DNA from: G963675935 sp963675935
Lineage (GTDB): Bacteria; Planctomycetota; Planctomycetia; Pirellulales; Thermoguttaceae
Assembly: GCA_963675935.2 (NCBI GenBank)
Contig: CAXXPV010000003.1
Location: forward strand, 62,001 to 126,000
Reading direction: 5' to 3'
DNA: 64,000 bases
Shown: piece by piece, positions 51,341-60,448 of the stretch
Numbering within the stretch: the stretch's first letter is position 1
How the letters are laid out: each line of letters begins with the position of its first letter
Translations under genes and position numbers: made by a program
Notes under the pieces: model-generated
Database searches by the model: none
Told to the model about the DNA's origin: nothing
Seen by the model: the letters and a program-made list of their open reading frames with translations, nothing else

Positions 51341-54300
51341 TTATTTTCCTTGTTCGGAAACGGATCGTTCGATCCGCACTGGTCCAATAAGCCCGGATTC
51401 AAACAGTGGCGAATTGGGGCGGTAGGGACTCCAGGTGGTCCAGGTGGCCCGTTTGTCCTGCGGTTGTGCGGCGTCTCCGATCAGCCGATTCGGCCAGAGA
51501 TTGACCACGGTGACTTCTAACTCGTTCTTGCCCTGACGGACGGCATCGGTGATTTCGATCCGCCACGGATCGCACCAGACCACGCCCAGCGGACGGCCGT
51601 TCAAGCGAACCTCGGCCATGCCTTGGATTCGGCCGAGTTTGAGATATGTTCGCCCGGCGTTTGACATTTCCGAAAGCTCGAATGTTTTGCGATAGACGGC
51701 CTTGCCGGAATAATGGCGGATGCCGTCCTCGGGCCGTTTCGTCCAATCCACCAGCGTCTCGAACGTCACCGGCTGCTTTGGCCCTCCCCATTTCGGATCG
51801 AACTCGACGGTCCAGGGCCCCGCGATTTCCGTCACCGGCTCGAACGTCGGGAAGTTTCGGCCCTCGGCCCGCGCGGTTTGGCTTGGCTCGCGGAAAACGA
51901 CGAAGATCGAGCCGTTCGGGTCGAACGAAAGCGGGACGGTCGTGCGTCCGTTCTCTTGCGAAAAAACTGTGGCCGGGCGCATTTCGCCGGTCACGGCATC
52001 CCACAATTCCGGTGTCTTGCCCGAAACTCGGAACGTGCAGTTCGTCTCGACCGTTTCAGGCAAACCATTTGCGACAAAGTAGATTTCGGCGGCGCCGTCG
52101 CGGCGATGGATATAGCGGAGCGGCTTGTCGGCGTCGAAGTCCGGCGGAACGCTCATCTTGGCCAACACGTTGGCGACGAACTCGTAGCTTGGGTAAGGCC
52201 CTGAAGCCTTGCCGGGCAGAGCGATGCGTCCCCAAGGACCAATCCCCATCTCGCCGATTTCCTTGGCCGGCGTCCAACCTTCCGTCAACTCAACAGTGGA
52301 AGTCCAGTCCTTTGTGACAGTTTTGGCGGTTTTCCATTTGTCGTCGGTGGTTATTTGAAGTACCGTGCCGTCAGTGAATTGAATCGACATCGCGCCGACC
52401 AGTCCGGCGGGATTCGGCGCTTCGCCGCCATTTTCCGCAGCTACGGCCAAGAGGTTCGTGCCCGGTTTGAGCAATGTTGTGACGTCTGCCGCATAGCTGA
52501 GTCCGAAATTGTCTCCCGACAGGACCGATTGGCCATTGACCCACAACTCGAAAGAATTGTCGGCGGTCATGACGATTTTTGCCGCCTTGATTTTCCGGCC
52601 GGCTTCGATGCGGAAAGCCCGGCGAAAACAATATTTACCGGCCGGAGCGTTAACGGCTGCATTTTTTTCGGCTCCCCAAATCCATTTCGCCTGGTCCAAG
52701 GAGAGTTCAACTTGTTTCTCTTTCAGCCGCACATCAGTGATGACGCGGCCCTTTCCATACAGATGTTCGCCGGCTTTGGCGTTTGGAGCGTCTTTGCCCC
52801 AGAGTTCATCAGCCAGTCGCTTTACTTCTTCATCACACTTGGGATAATTGACCAGGCTTGGCGACTTGCGCGGCGGTGAACCGACGACCGTAGCGCCGGC
52901 TTCGACCAGGCTCTTGATCTTGCCCAACAGTGCCGGCGACATCGTGTCGAACTCCGGCAGCACCAGCACGCGGTAGCTCGTGCCTTCGGGCAGCACCAGC
53001 CGGCCTTCCTTAACCGATATTCGCTCGGTCAACGCTTCCGGCGCAATGGCATCGAAGTTGTAGCCGCGTCGGTCGGGCGGGTTGCCTCGCAAGGCCGAAG
53101 CTGGCGCACGGAATACCATCGGCGCACCCTCGGGATTGAGATACAAAATGTCGGCCACGGGCAGCCCACGCCGCAGCATCGTTTGACAACGCGAGAGGTA
53201 CGCATGGAACGCCGGAACCATGTCCCACCATGTTTGCGTGCGTTCCCAATGGACGCCGTGCCCGCCCATCGTCATGCCGGGCCGGCGGTCGAGCCAGGGT
53301 TGGTGCTGGTAGCGATGGAACGTGATTCGATTGATGCCAGCGCACAAAGCCCAATCGGCCTGGGCTTTCATCGCGCCGGGGTAGAGACGCCATGCCTCTT
53401 CCGGCCCCGACGTGAACGACTCGGCGCCGACGATCGGACGGCCGAGGGTGTGGGCGACCGAAGCGGCCTCGATGCAACTGAAGGTGGTGTCGAATGTGTG
53501 GCCTTGGGCCCAAAATTCACACATCGGAACGTCGGCCGCGCCGCCGAGCGTTAGGTCGGCGCACGGATTCAAGTCGTAGGGTTCGATGGAGAGATTCAAG
53601 CCGAACCGCCGTCCTCGTTCCTTCAAGTACATGGCGTGGTTTTCGACGACCAATTCCTGAGCGGTCTGCCGCAAGTCCCAAAGAAACCGCTCGGACAGTT
53701 CGTTGTTTTCCACGACATACCCGAGCATCGTCGGCAAGAATTTCAGCAAATCGTAGCCGCGGCGTTTTTGGAACTCCTCGCGGAAATGCGGCGACCAGTT
53801 CTGCGAGCTCATTTCCCAACTGTCGAAATGCAGCGTCGTCAAGCCGCGGTCCGGTTTTGTTGTCGGGCCGATTATTTTCATCAGCGGGTCGATGAAGCCG
53901 TCGAACTGCGCGTCGATGCCGGCCTTGTCGAACTTGTCGCTTTCCAGGCCAAGCCCAGGCAGAGGAGCGGGACGGGTGGTTTGTCCGGTGATGGTGCGGC
54001 CGAATCGCAGAATCGTCCAGCTTCCGGCCGGTACGTCCCAAACGAGCCGCCCGTCGGCGTCGAGCTTGTCGGTCAGATCGACAATCCGGTTTTTGGAAAC
54101 GCACTGTTCGGTGGGCACGGTCGGGTGATCGGCCGGTGCGGGCAAAAACGGCTTCACGCCAGGCTGCGACGAATAGGGCGCACGATAATAGAGGGCTTTT
54201 TCATCAATGTCCGTGATTTTCGCATTGCCCTGCGGCGTCTCAAACGCCAACACGACGACGTCGCGATAAAACTCCTTCCATATTTTATGCAACTCCGGCG

Positions 54301-55537
54301 TCAGCGTTCCCTCGCCGAAAAAGGGTGTTCGCGGCAGCGGGCGAGGCAGCACGGCGTTGAACCGCGCCGGTCCGCTGGCCGTCGTTTTGCTGGCAACCAA
54401 GTGCTGCATGGATTGGTCCGGCTTGATCCAGGGCCCGCCGGTGCCGCACCAACCCGGCCCTGCGGCCAGCGCGAGTTGCAGGCCGAGCCGGTCGGCTTCG
54501 GCCGCGGCGTGTTGAAGCAATTTCCGCCAGGGCTTGCTCATGAAGTTGACCGGCCCACGAGGAATGCCGTCGTCCACCTCCATGAAAATCGCGCCGCCGA
54601 TTCCCGCTTGGTTCATCGCTTCGAGGTCGGCCGTCATGCCTTCCCGGGTTAAATGGCCGTCCATGAACATCCAATACACCCAGGGTCGCGCGGCGTCGGG
54701 CGGATTGCGGAACTGCGAAGCCAAATCGCCGCTATTGCCTTTTTTGGTTACGAAATCCACCAACGCTTGGCATTGGAAGAAACCCGGCCACATATTGTGT
54801 CCCTGCCCCTTGGGAATCACGAGTTCGATGGTTCCGCCCAGGGCCTTGTAGCGGCGCTGGATTTCCGCCGAATTGGTTGCCAGGGGGACCGTGGCGTCCG
54901 AATCGCCGTGGATGATGAAAAACGGCACGCCGGCTTTGGCCAGCGGCGCGAGACGCTCGATGGGATTGTGCTTCGGCAATTGCCGTTCGAGTTCGGCCGC
55001 CGAAAGTTCGTAGGCGGGCGCGGCCGTCTCCAGACCGGGGTAGTCGCGAAGATTGCTGACCGGATAGACGCCCGCGAAACCGCCGACCGCTTCGGGATGC
55101 TCGGCGGCCCAGTTCAACAGCATCAGCCCGCCACGGCTGCGAGCCAACAGGCAGGGCTTCGCCGCCATTTTGCGATTCTTTGTCATTTCCCCGTAAAACG
55201 CGGTGAAAAGTTGGCGGCCCTCGGGGCTGCCATATGACTCGCCCACGTCGATGCCGGCGACAGCGATGCCGGCGTCCAAGAACCGCTCGAACATCCACTT
55301 TTCTTCCACGCCGGGCAAATTCGGCAACGTGGGAGCGTACCATACCCACGGCATGGCGGATGTGTTATGGTCGGGCGATTTCGGCGCGATCAAAAAAGCC
55401 GTTCGCCCTTCGACGGCGAAGACCTCGCCCGGCAGGGGAAGGTTTTTCACGGGTGTTGACTGTTCCGCCGCTACGGCCAAAGTAATCAGCCCAAACCCCA
55501 AGACGACGGCCATTCCAAGCGGGTGTCTGAATTTCAT
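51341..55537 (-). CDS. Alpha/beta-hydrolase fused to GH106-type rhamnosidase
   Basis: The 1398-residue secreted protein has a signal peptide (KFRHPLGMAVVLGFGLITLAVAA). Residues about 25-265 form an alpha/beta-hydrolase with Ser in CLLARSRGGLMLLNWA, Asp in FIIHGDSDATVPLA and His in PKGQGHNMWPG, a complete triad typical of esterases. From about 270 a GH106 module begins (RPWVYWMFMDGHLTREGMT, AIFMEVDDGIPRGPVNF, AAGPGWCGTGGPWIKPD, LHFDSWEMSSQNWSPHFREE, FHRYQHQPWLDRRPGMTMGG), ending in two beta-sandwich modules. It would deacylate and de-rhamnosylate the same substrate. AGGAGT 8 nt upstream supports ATG 55537. Confidence 0.88.
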   Translation of the reverse strand: MKFRHPLGMAVVLGFGLITLAVAAEQSTPVKNLPLPGEVFAVEGRTAFLIAPKSPDHNTSAMPWVWYAPTLPNLPGVEEKWMFERFLDAGIAVAGIDVGESYGSPEGRQLFTAFYGEMTKNRKMAAKPCLLARSRGGLMLLNWAAEHPEAVGGFAGVYPVSNLRDYPGLETAAPAYELSAAELERQLPKHNPIERLAPLAKAGVPFFIIHGDSDATVPLATNSAEIQRRYKALGGTIELVIPKGQGHNMWPGFFQCQALVDFVTKKGNSGDLASQFRNPPDAARPWVYWMFMDGHLTREGMTADLEAMNQAGIGGAIFMEVDDGIPRGPVNFMSKPWRKLLQHAAAEADRLGLQLALAAGPGWCGTGGPWIKPDQSMQHLVASKTTASGPARFNAVLPRPLPRTPFFGEGTLTPELHKIWKEFYRDVVVLAFETPQGNAKITDIDEKALYYRAPYSSQPGVKPFLPAPADHPTVPTEQCVSKNRIVDLTDKLDADGRLVWDVPAGSWTILRFGRTITGQTTRPAPLPGLGLESDKFDKAGIDAQFDGFIDPLMKIIGPTTKPDRGLTTLHFDSWEMSSQNWSPHFREEFQKRRGYDLLKFLPTMLGYVVENNELSERFLWDLRQTAQELVVENHAMYLKERGRRFGLNLSIEPYDLNPCADLTLGGAADVPMCEFWAQGHTFDTTFSCIEAASVAHTLGRPIVGAESFTSGPEEAWRLYPGAMKAQADWALCAGINRITFHRYQHQPWLDRRPGMTMGGHGVHWERTQTWWDMVPAFHAYLSRCQTMLRRGLPVADILYLNPEGAPMVFRAPASALRGNPPDRRGYNFDAIAPEALTERISVKEGRLVLPEGTSYRVLVLPEFDTMSPALLGKIKSLVEAGATVVGSPPRKSPSLVNYPKCDEEVKRLADELWGKDAPNAKAGEHLYGKGRVITDVRLKEKQVELSLDQAKWIWGAEKNAAVNAPAGKYCFRRAFRIEAGRKIKAAKIVMTADNSFELWVNGQSVLSGDNFGLSYAADVTTLLKPGTNLLAVAAENGGEAPNPAGLVGAMSIQFTDGTVLQITTDDKWKTAKTVTKDWTSTVELTEGWTPAKEIGEMGIGPWGRIALPGKASGPYPSYEFVANVLAKMSVPPDFDADKPLRYIHRRDGAAEIYFVANGLPETVETNCTFRVSGKTPELWDAVTGEMRPATVFSQENGRTTVPLSFDPNGSIFVVFREPSQTARAEGRNFPTFEPVTEIAGPWTVEFDPKWGGPKQPVTFETLVDWTKRPEDGIRHYSGKAVYRKTFELSEMSNAGRTYLKLGRIQGMAEVRLNGRPLGVVWCDPWRIEITDAVRQGKNELEVTVVNLWPNRLIGDAAQPQDKRATWTTWSPYRPNSPLFESGLIGPVRIERSVSEQGK

Positions 55538-55792
55538 GCCGGAGACTCCTCGTTTCGAGATGATGGGCATTCCTGTCTGCCAAAGACGGCAAACAGAGGG
55601 GGGGAGTGGTTCGTGCGGGAGGGGCAGGCCGGTTGCCCGAGCCCCTGCGTATCAAACATCATTGCAATTGTAGTTGACGGATTAGGCCGTCACAACAACA
55701 TCTTGCGACCAACTCACGGCATTTTGCGACAGCCACGAATCGCCGTCATCGTGAAATCAACCACCGGTTAGGATTTGGAGACAAACAACTTC

Positions 55793-55836
55793 CCGGTATG
55801 CTCTATCCCGGAGGCCGGTATGCTCTATCCTGGAGG
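55793..55836. repeat. Two tandem 22-bp units CCGGTATGCTCTATCC(C/T)GGAGG
   Basis: The two units (55793-55814, 55815-55836) differ at one base and abut. They lie about 255 bp upstream of the esterase-GH106 fusion and could be operator sites, but I have no other instance to support that. Confidence 0.6.
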
Positions 55837-55837
55837 G

Positions 55838-56075
55838 ATGTCAGCCATTAGCCCCGGGTCGCGTCGAGCGACCCGGGGTTAATGTCGTCGTCTGATTTTC
55901 TCGACCCTGAAAGGGTCGCAGCACTTCTCTGTGACCCCTGCCGGGGTCGTCGCGAATCGGAATTCATCGGTTCCGGTGGTATCGCTTCGCTCAACCACCG
56001 GCTAATGGCTTGGAACCCTCCGGGTTTGTCGCTCATCGGCAAAGAGCGAAATTGGGAAGTTATTTTGAACCAAAT
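55838..56075. repeat. Repeat-rich gap with CCCCGGGTCGC palindrome
   Basis: ATTAGCCCCGGGTCGCGTCG and GAGCGACCCGGGGTTAAT form a strong palindrome (about 55848-55883). ACCCTGAAAGGGT and ACCCTCCGGGTT small palindromes follow. No gene is seen in 55538-56077. Confidence 0.6.
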
Positions 56076-56077
56076 CC

Positions 56078-58420
56078 TTATTCGACGGTTTGCCGACCCG
56101 CTTTCAGCGGCACGGTCTTGCCGGAAGGAAACACCGCGGTTGCCTTGATGCCCTCCGGTATTTCGGCCTCTAACCGAAACTTTCCGGCCTCGTTTCGCCA
56201 TTTGGCGGCGATGCGCCCGGCGGGAGTTTGCAGCGAAGTTTCAGCCCAGGTAAGCTCGCCGGGATTGGGGGCGATCAGCACGTCGCGCCAGCCGACCGTG
56301 CCGGGCCGCTGCCGGATGCCGCCCACGTAGGCGTAGAGCCATTCCGTCACGTGCCCCAACATGCAGTGGTTCAGCGAGCAACCGCCGTTCATGATGGCGT
56401 CCCAACTTTCAGGCAGCGAGGTCAAACCCTTGGCAAGAATTCCCCCGTAGCTGCCGACTCCTGTTCTCGAATACAATTTGTGAAGCACATCGGAGCGGCC
56501 GGCCTCGGCCAGCGCCCGGATGAAATAGACGTGTCCCACGTCGCCGGGCGTCTGCTGCCAGTTGCGTTTTTCAAGGTCGGCAAGAATGTCGTCGATCAGT
56601 ATCTTGCGATCCGCTGCCGGAACCAAATCGGCGCATAGGGCCATCGCGCTGCCCGTTTGCGAACTGCCCGTGTTTTTTAGCTTCCGAGTCGTCGGGTCTT
56701 GGAAATGCCGGCGAAAGTCCTTTCCAATTTGTTCATGCAGGCGACGATATTTTTCGGCGTCACCTTTGCGATTCAACACTTCGGCGGCTTGTGCGACGGC
56801 TTTCGCGCAAAGTCCCCATGTAGCCGTGGCCGACAGCGACGCCGGCGTATACCGCGAGGGGCCGGGCTCATAGCCGTGCCCGTAATCGTACCAGTCGCCC
56901 AAACCGTCGCCCGGCGCAATGCCGTCCTTGGAAATCGAGCTGAGATAATCGGTGTATTTTTGCATCGTATCGTAGTTGTCGCGGAGAATTTGAGGATCGC
57001 CGTACCATTCGTAGAGAAGCCACGGCGTCAGCGTGGCCGCCGCGCCCCATTCGATGGTAAAATCAAAACCGCCGCCAAATCGCGGATAACCGGGCGCCAC
57101 GGTCCGCACACGGCCCGACGGTTCCTGAGAGTCGCCGATGTCGCGGGCGATCTTGCCGAACCACTCTCGGCCGTCATAGCGATACAAAAAAGACGGCTCC
57201 AGCAGATACGCACATTCCAACCAACCGAGTTTTTCGCGGTGCGGACAGTCGGTCAACACATGGCTCATGTTCGACCGTATCGCCCAATCGATCAGGGTGT
57301 GCGTTCGATTATACAAATCGGAGGAACACTTGAACCGACCGGCTTCGGGCAATCCCGTGCGAACGTGAACCAACTCCATGCCGCGAACGACCGGCAAGTT
57401 ATTGGGGTTCGCATGGCCTTCGGGCACCGCGCCGGTCACTTCAACGTACTGCATGCCGAGATAAAAGAACGTCCATTCGTAGTCCAATGGACGGCCGGCG
57501 GTTACTAGATCGCAGCCGACGACATAAAGGCCGAACAGGCGATCTTGCGCATTTTTGTGCTCGCCGCAACGGAAGGAGACTTTATCTCCAGCCTTGCCGC
57601 CGGTCAGTTCCACCCGCAACTGAGCTGAAGAGTTCTGCGGAAAAACGTAGAGAAACACGCCCGGCGCCGGTTCCTTGATGGAAACCGGCGAAAAACGCTC
57701 GAACGTCTCGATCGGCGGCCACTGCTGCCGCATCAGCCGAGCCGTCGGCGCGGACGCCACGCGGACAGGCTTCCATGCTACGTCGTCGAAACCCGGCCGA
57801 TCCCAGCCTGGCAGCTCGCGTCGGGCATCATAATCCTCGCCGGCATAAATATGCGAAAACGTAATCGGCCCCTCGGCCACTCGCCACGACGGATCGGTGG
57901 CGATGCGCCGCGTCGTTCCATCCGCGTCCTCGATCGTCAGTTCCGCGCAAAGCAACAGCGGCTCGGCGACCGTGCGTTGCGGCCCGTCCTTGTTGTAGCG
58001 GCCTTGCGGCGGATTCGGGTTGTTCCAAAACGAGTTGCCCAACATGATCGCCACGCAGTTGCGGCCGGGCGTCAACAATCCCGCAACGTCATAATCGCGG
58101 TAGTAGAGGGTTTTTTCATACAGCGACCACGGCTGATTCATGCCCGTCTTCGCGAGTCGCCGGCCGTTGACCCGGGGGTCGTAGTCGCCAAGCCCCACGA
58201 CGCGGAGCGTTGCGTGGCGAGGTTTCGCCTCCAAGGAGAATTCCTTGCGCAATAGCGGCAACGGCGCTGCGGCTGCTTTGTCGGTCTTTGGCGGGGCAAT
58301 CCATTTCGCGTCGAAAAACACTGACGCCGCGGATTCTTCCTCCGCGCGAACAGGCCCACACACCACCATGCCTGAAACAAGCAACAGTAAGGAAACCATC
58401 GGAAGGGATGTACGATTCAT
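56078..58420 (-). CDS. GH78-type alpha-L-rhamnosidase (secreted)
   Basis: The 780-residue exported protein has a signal peptide (NRTSLPMVSLLLLVSGMVVC...RAEE). The rhamnosidase N-domain follows (FDAKWIAPP; LRVVGLGDYDPRVNGRRLAKTG), then the concanavalin-like domain (FLYVFPQNSSAQLRVELTG) and the (alpha/alpha)6 catalytic domain with LTDCPHREKLGWLECAYL, the Glu-bearing motif. The C-terminal cap has GGCSLNHCMLGHVTEWLYAYVGGI and a final beta-sandwich. GWLE replaces the usual GxTGD, a difference seen in a branch of GH78-like proteins. It is the first gene of the minus-strand glycosidase cluster. Confidence 0.88.
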   Translation of the reverse strand: MNRTSLPMVSLLLLVSGMVVCGPVRAEEESAASVFFDAKWIAPPKTDKAAAAPLPLLRKEFSLEAKPRHATLRVVGLGDYDPRVNGRRLAKTGMNQPWSLYEKTLYYRDYDVAGLLTPGRNCVAIMLGNSFWNNPNPPQGRYNKDGPQRTVAEPLLLCAELTIEDADGTTRRIATDPSWRVAEGPITFSHIYAGEDYDARRELPGWDRPGFDDVAWKPVRVASAPTARLMRQQWPPIETFERFSPVSIKEPAPGVFLYVFPQNSSAQLRVELTGGKAGDKVSFRCGEHKNAQDRLFGLYVVGCDLVTAGRPLDYEWTFFYLGMQYVEVTGAVPEGHANPNNLPVVRGMELVHVRTGLPEAGRFKCSSDLYNRTHTLIDWAIRSNMSHVLTDCPHREKLGWLECAYLLEPSFLYRYDGREWFGKIARDIGDSQEPSGRVRTVAPGYPRFGGGFDFTIEWGAAATLTPWLLYEWYGDPQILRDNYDTMQKYTDYLSSISKDGIAPGDGLGDWYDYGHGYEPGPSRYTPASLSATATWGLCAKAVAQAAEVLNRKGDAEKYRRLHEQIGKDFRRHFQDPTTRKLKNTGSSQTGSAMALCADLVPAADRKILIDDILADLEKRNWQQTPGDVGHVYFIRALAEAGRSDVLHKLYSRTGVGSYGGILAKGLTSLPESWDAIMNGGCSLNHCMLGHVTEWLYAYVGGIRQRPGTVGWRDVLIAPNPGELTWAETSLQTPAGRIAAKWRNEAGKFRLEAEIPEGIKATAVFPSGKTVPLKAGRQTVE

Positions 58421-58466
58421 TTCAGTGTCCTTGAACGGTAGGGATCGGCAAAATGGTGAATTACAC

Positions 58467-58523
58467 GTAGGACGGATTTCCGAATCCGTCCAGTTTTCGG
58501 GAACGGATTCATAAATCCGTCCT
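58467..58523. repeat. Palindrome GTAGGACGGATTTCCGAATC... (second copy)
   Basis: GTAGGACGGATTTCCGAATC faces GATTCATAAATCCGTCCTGC; the pairing is slightly worse than at 51252-51310. It lies about 47 bp upstream of the GH78 gene, in its presumed leader or promoter region. Confidence 0.65.
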
Positions 58524-58562
58524 GCAAATTTTCGTGAGTTATTCTTAAACAGTGTCTATGCG

Positions 58563-59141
58563 CTACGCAGGGAACCGCTCGCGAACGATGCGCCGGACTT
58601 CCCCGATCCACGCCTTGCGCTCGTCGGGCGTGCTCATGATGAGCGACTCGAAGTTGCGCCGCACGAAATCGTCGATGCCGACGAAATTGAAGACGCACGC
58701 CTTCCAAAGGTTTTCCAACGGATCGCCGAACATCCGCAACTCGTCGGCGCGGGGCGTGTTCGACGTGGTGAACACCACGGCCTTTCGGCCCGCCACGAGC
58801 GACTCGACGCCGTTGGGGCCGAAACGATAGATGACGCCCTGACGCCAAACGCGGTCGATCCAGCCCTTCAGAATCGCCGGCGGCATCGCCCACCAGTTCG
58901 GATGCACGATCAAATAAGCGTCGGCGGCCGTCACCTCGCGGCAATGCTGGGCGACGACGGGATCGAGCGAGCTGTTGCGCGGAATTTCGTCGTGCGGCAA
59001 GATCGGATCGAACCGCTCGGCGTAGAGGTCGTGGAAGACGACATCATGGCCGGCGTTGTTCAATTCTTCGATCGCCGCGGCGACGATGGCGTGGCAAAAG
59101 CTGCCGGGATTCTGATGACCGATAATAACGAGGACATTCAT
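58563..59141 (-). CDS. NAD(P)H-dependent flavin oxidoreductase (quinone reductase/KefF-like)
   Basis: This 192-residue flavodoxin-fold protein (MNVLVIIGHQNPGSFCHAIVAAAI at the start, the FMN/FAD phosphate loop) contains AYLIVHPNWWAMPPAILKGWIDRV (about 74-97) and VFTTSNTPRADE, which mark the NQO1/KefF family. It would reduce quinones or similar electrophiles with NAD(P)H in the cytosol. It is encoded in the same direction as the glycosidase cluster but is likely separate. The start MNVLVIIG is unambiguous. Confidence 0.88.
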   Translation of the reverse strand: MNVLVIIGHQNPGSFCHAIVAAAIEELNNAGHDVVFHDLYAERFDPILPHDEIPRNSSLDPVVAQHCREVTAADAYLIVHPNWWAMPPAILKGWIDRVWRQGVIYRFGPNGVESLVAGRKAVVFTTSNTPRADELRMFGDPLENLWKACVFNFVGIDDFVRRNFESLIMSTPDERKAWIGEVRRIVRERFPA

Positions 59142-59161
59142 GGGTGGTTAGGAGTCAGTGG

Positions 59162-59476
59162 CTAGTGGTTAGTGATGGGGTCGCTGTTTTCTTCCGAACA
59201 AAACGGGCAATTCCCGCCTCGCTTTTTTGCAAAATAGACAATCACTCCTCCAATGATTAGGCACAGGCTGAAAAGAGCGACATACGTGCTAATCGACGTG
59301 ACAATCATGCAATAACTTATGGCATCGGCCACGTCCGAGGGTGATACATGGCTTCCGGAATTTCCAAGAACCATAAAGGTTCGGACCATGCTGAATACTG
59401 TTGTGAGAAATCCAACAGCGAGACAGCCGACAAACAGGACCATCCCCGCTTTTAGGAGCTTGTTCGCATTCTTCAT
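59162..59476 (-). CDS. Small membrane protein with ExbB/TolQ/MotA-like segment
   Basis: The 104-residue protein has two membrane helices, about 9-31 (GMVLFVGCLAVGFLTTVFSM) and 57-86 (MIVTSISTYVALFSLCLIIG), then a C-terminal NCPFCSEEN zinc-ribbon-like end. The middle (SGSHVSPSDVADAISYCMIV) recalls the conserved part of ExbB/TolQ proton-channel proteins, but at half the usual length. It may be a degenerate or stand-alone relative; I would not assign ion transport to it. It starts 20 bp from the flavoprotein gene and reads the same way. Confidence 0.6.
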   Translation of the reverse strand: MKNANKLLKAGMVLFVGCLAVGFLTTVFSMVRTFMVLGNSGSHVSPSDVADAISYCMIVTSISTYVALFSLCLIIGGVIVYFAKKRGGNCPFCSEENSDPITNH

Positions 59477-59574
59477 CCTTCATTCCCTCCCGACATATTT
59501 TATCTTGCAGATGATAATACGCAAACCCTGGAGTCCAGCATACGCCCGGCTGCAAGTGGTTTACAACGCTTCTT

Positions 59575-59592
59575 GTTATGCTGAAGCATAAC
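59575..59592. terminator. Hairpin GTTATGC-TGAA-GCATAAC
   Basis: A perfect 7-bp stem with a TGAA loop lies 21 bp beyond the vapC stop and matches the hairpin at 18052-18069. A half-copy (GCTGAAGCATAAC) is at 2461. It may terminate vapBC transcription. Confidence 0.4.
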
Positions 59593-59612
59593 CCATGACT
59601 AACGATTGAGGG

Positions 59613-60020
59613 TTAGGGGCGATTCTTGGGCTTCACAACCTTCAGACCGCAGTAGGTTTCCATCGGATCGAAGTCTCGATCGTTGTGGAGGAGCGGCAGA
59701 CGATGCTCGATCGCCGTGGCGGCAATCATGCAATCGACCGACTTGCGGACGGTGATGCCCCGCCGGCGAAGCGAGCGGTACATGTTCGCCGCCGCCAAGA
59801 ACGTCTGGCGGCGCATGGGAACGAACTCAAGATCGCCGAATCTGGCCAGGGTTCTCCGATAGTCCTGATCCTCGCGAATACCCTGCAAGACTTCCGTAAG
59901 GATGACGCCGCAGATGTGAATCGTATCTCCGTCGTTCAACAACCGCTTCAACTCGGCGACCTCGGGCGTTGAGCGAGCGGCGAAGAAGTCGATCCAGACC
60001 GAAGAGTCAACCAGCGACAT
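59613..60020 (-). CDS. vapC: VapC-type PIN-domain toxin
   Basis: This 135-residue PIN ribonuclease probably cleaves tRNA or rRNA when free of its antitoxin. The acidic active-site set is present: Asp in MSLVDSSVWIDFF, Glu in ICGVILTEVLQG, Asp in RKSVDCMIAATAIEH and Asp in LLHNDRDFDPM. ATG 60020 is chosen because it immediately precedes SLVDSS; it lies 2 bp after the vapB stop, so the pair is coupled. Confidence 0.9.
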   Translation of the reverse strand: MSLVDSSVWIDFFAARSTPEVAELKRLLNDGDTIHICGVILTEVLQGIREDQDYRRTLARFGDLEFVPMRRQTFLAAANMYRSLRRRGITVRKSVDCMIAATAIEHRLPLLHNDRDFDPMETYCGLKVVKPKNRP

Positions 60021-60022
60021 GT

Positions 60023-60223
60023 TTAGAACCGCCCTTTGCGCCAGGTCTCCAGATCGCCCTCCCAATCAACCGCACCTTCCAATTCCAGTATTCTTTTCTG
60101 GTTCTTGTGCCGCAGCAATTCCTCCAAGGCGTGGTTGATTAGTTCGCGACGTGTTTTGATGCCGGTTGCCCGCTGACACTTGGCCACCAGGGCGTCGTCG
60201 AGGACGACATTAGTTCTTCCCAT
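60023..60223 (-). CDS. vapB: VapB-type antitoxin
   Basis: The 66-residue partner of the PIN toxin has an N-terminal ribbon-helix-helix (GRTNVVLDDALVAKCQRATGIKTRRELINHALEELLRH) for DNA binding and autoregulation. A C-terminal tail (LEGAVDWEGDLETWRKGRF) follows that should wrap around the toxin. The GDLExWR ending is typical of antitoxins paired with this VapC class. The operon is short and stands between a terminator-like hairpin and repeat element A. Confidence 0.9.
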   Translation of the reverse strand: MGRTNVVLDDALVAKCQRATGIKTRRELINHALEELLRHKNQKRILELEGAVDWEGDLETWRKGRF

Positions 60224-60290
60224 TCAAGCCACCTCCCATCTATACACATTCTATCTTCAATAATGTGTACGTCAAGCCGTGGAACGTAGG

Positions 60291-60429
60291 GTGTGCGGCC
60301 ATTTTTTCTGGCAAGATCGGTCATTCTGAGCGCAGCGAAGAATCTCGCCCACGCCGCGAGGAAAACGAGATTCTTCGCTGCGCTCAGAATGACGGAATTG
60401 CCTATCTGCCAGAAAATATGGCCGCACAC
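60291..60429. mobile_element. 139-bp MITE-like element A (copy 2, inverted)
   Basis: It is flanked by an 8-bp duplication AACGTAGG (60283-60290 and 60430-60437). The sequence matches copy 1 at 19665-19803 when reversed, with one mismatch. It lies upstream of vapBC and the E1 gene and has no coding capacity. Confidence 0.92.
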
Positions 60430-60448
60430 AACGTAGGGGTTGTGGAAC

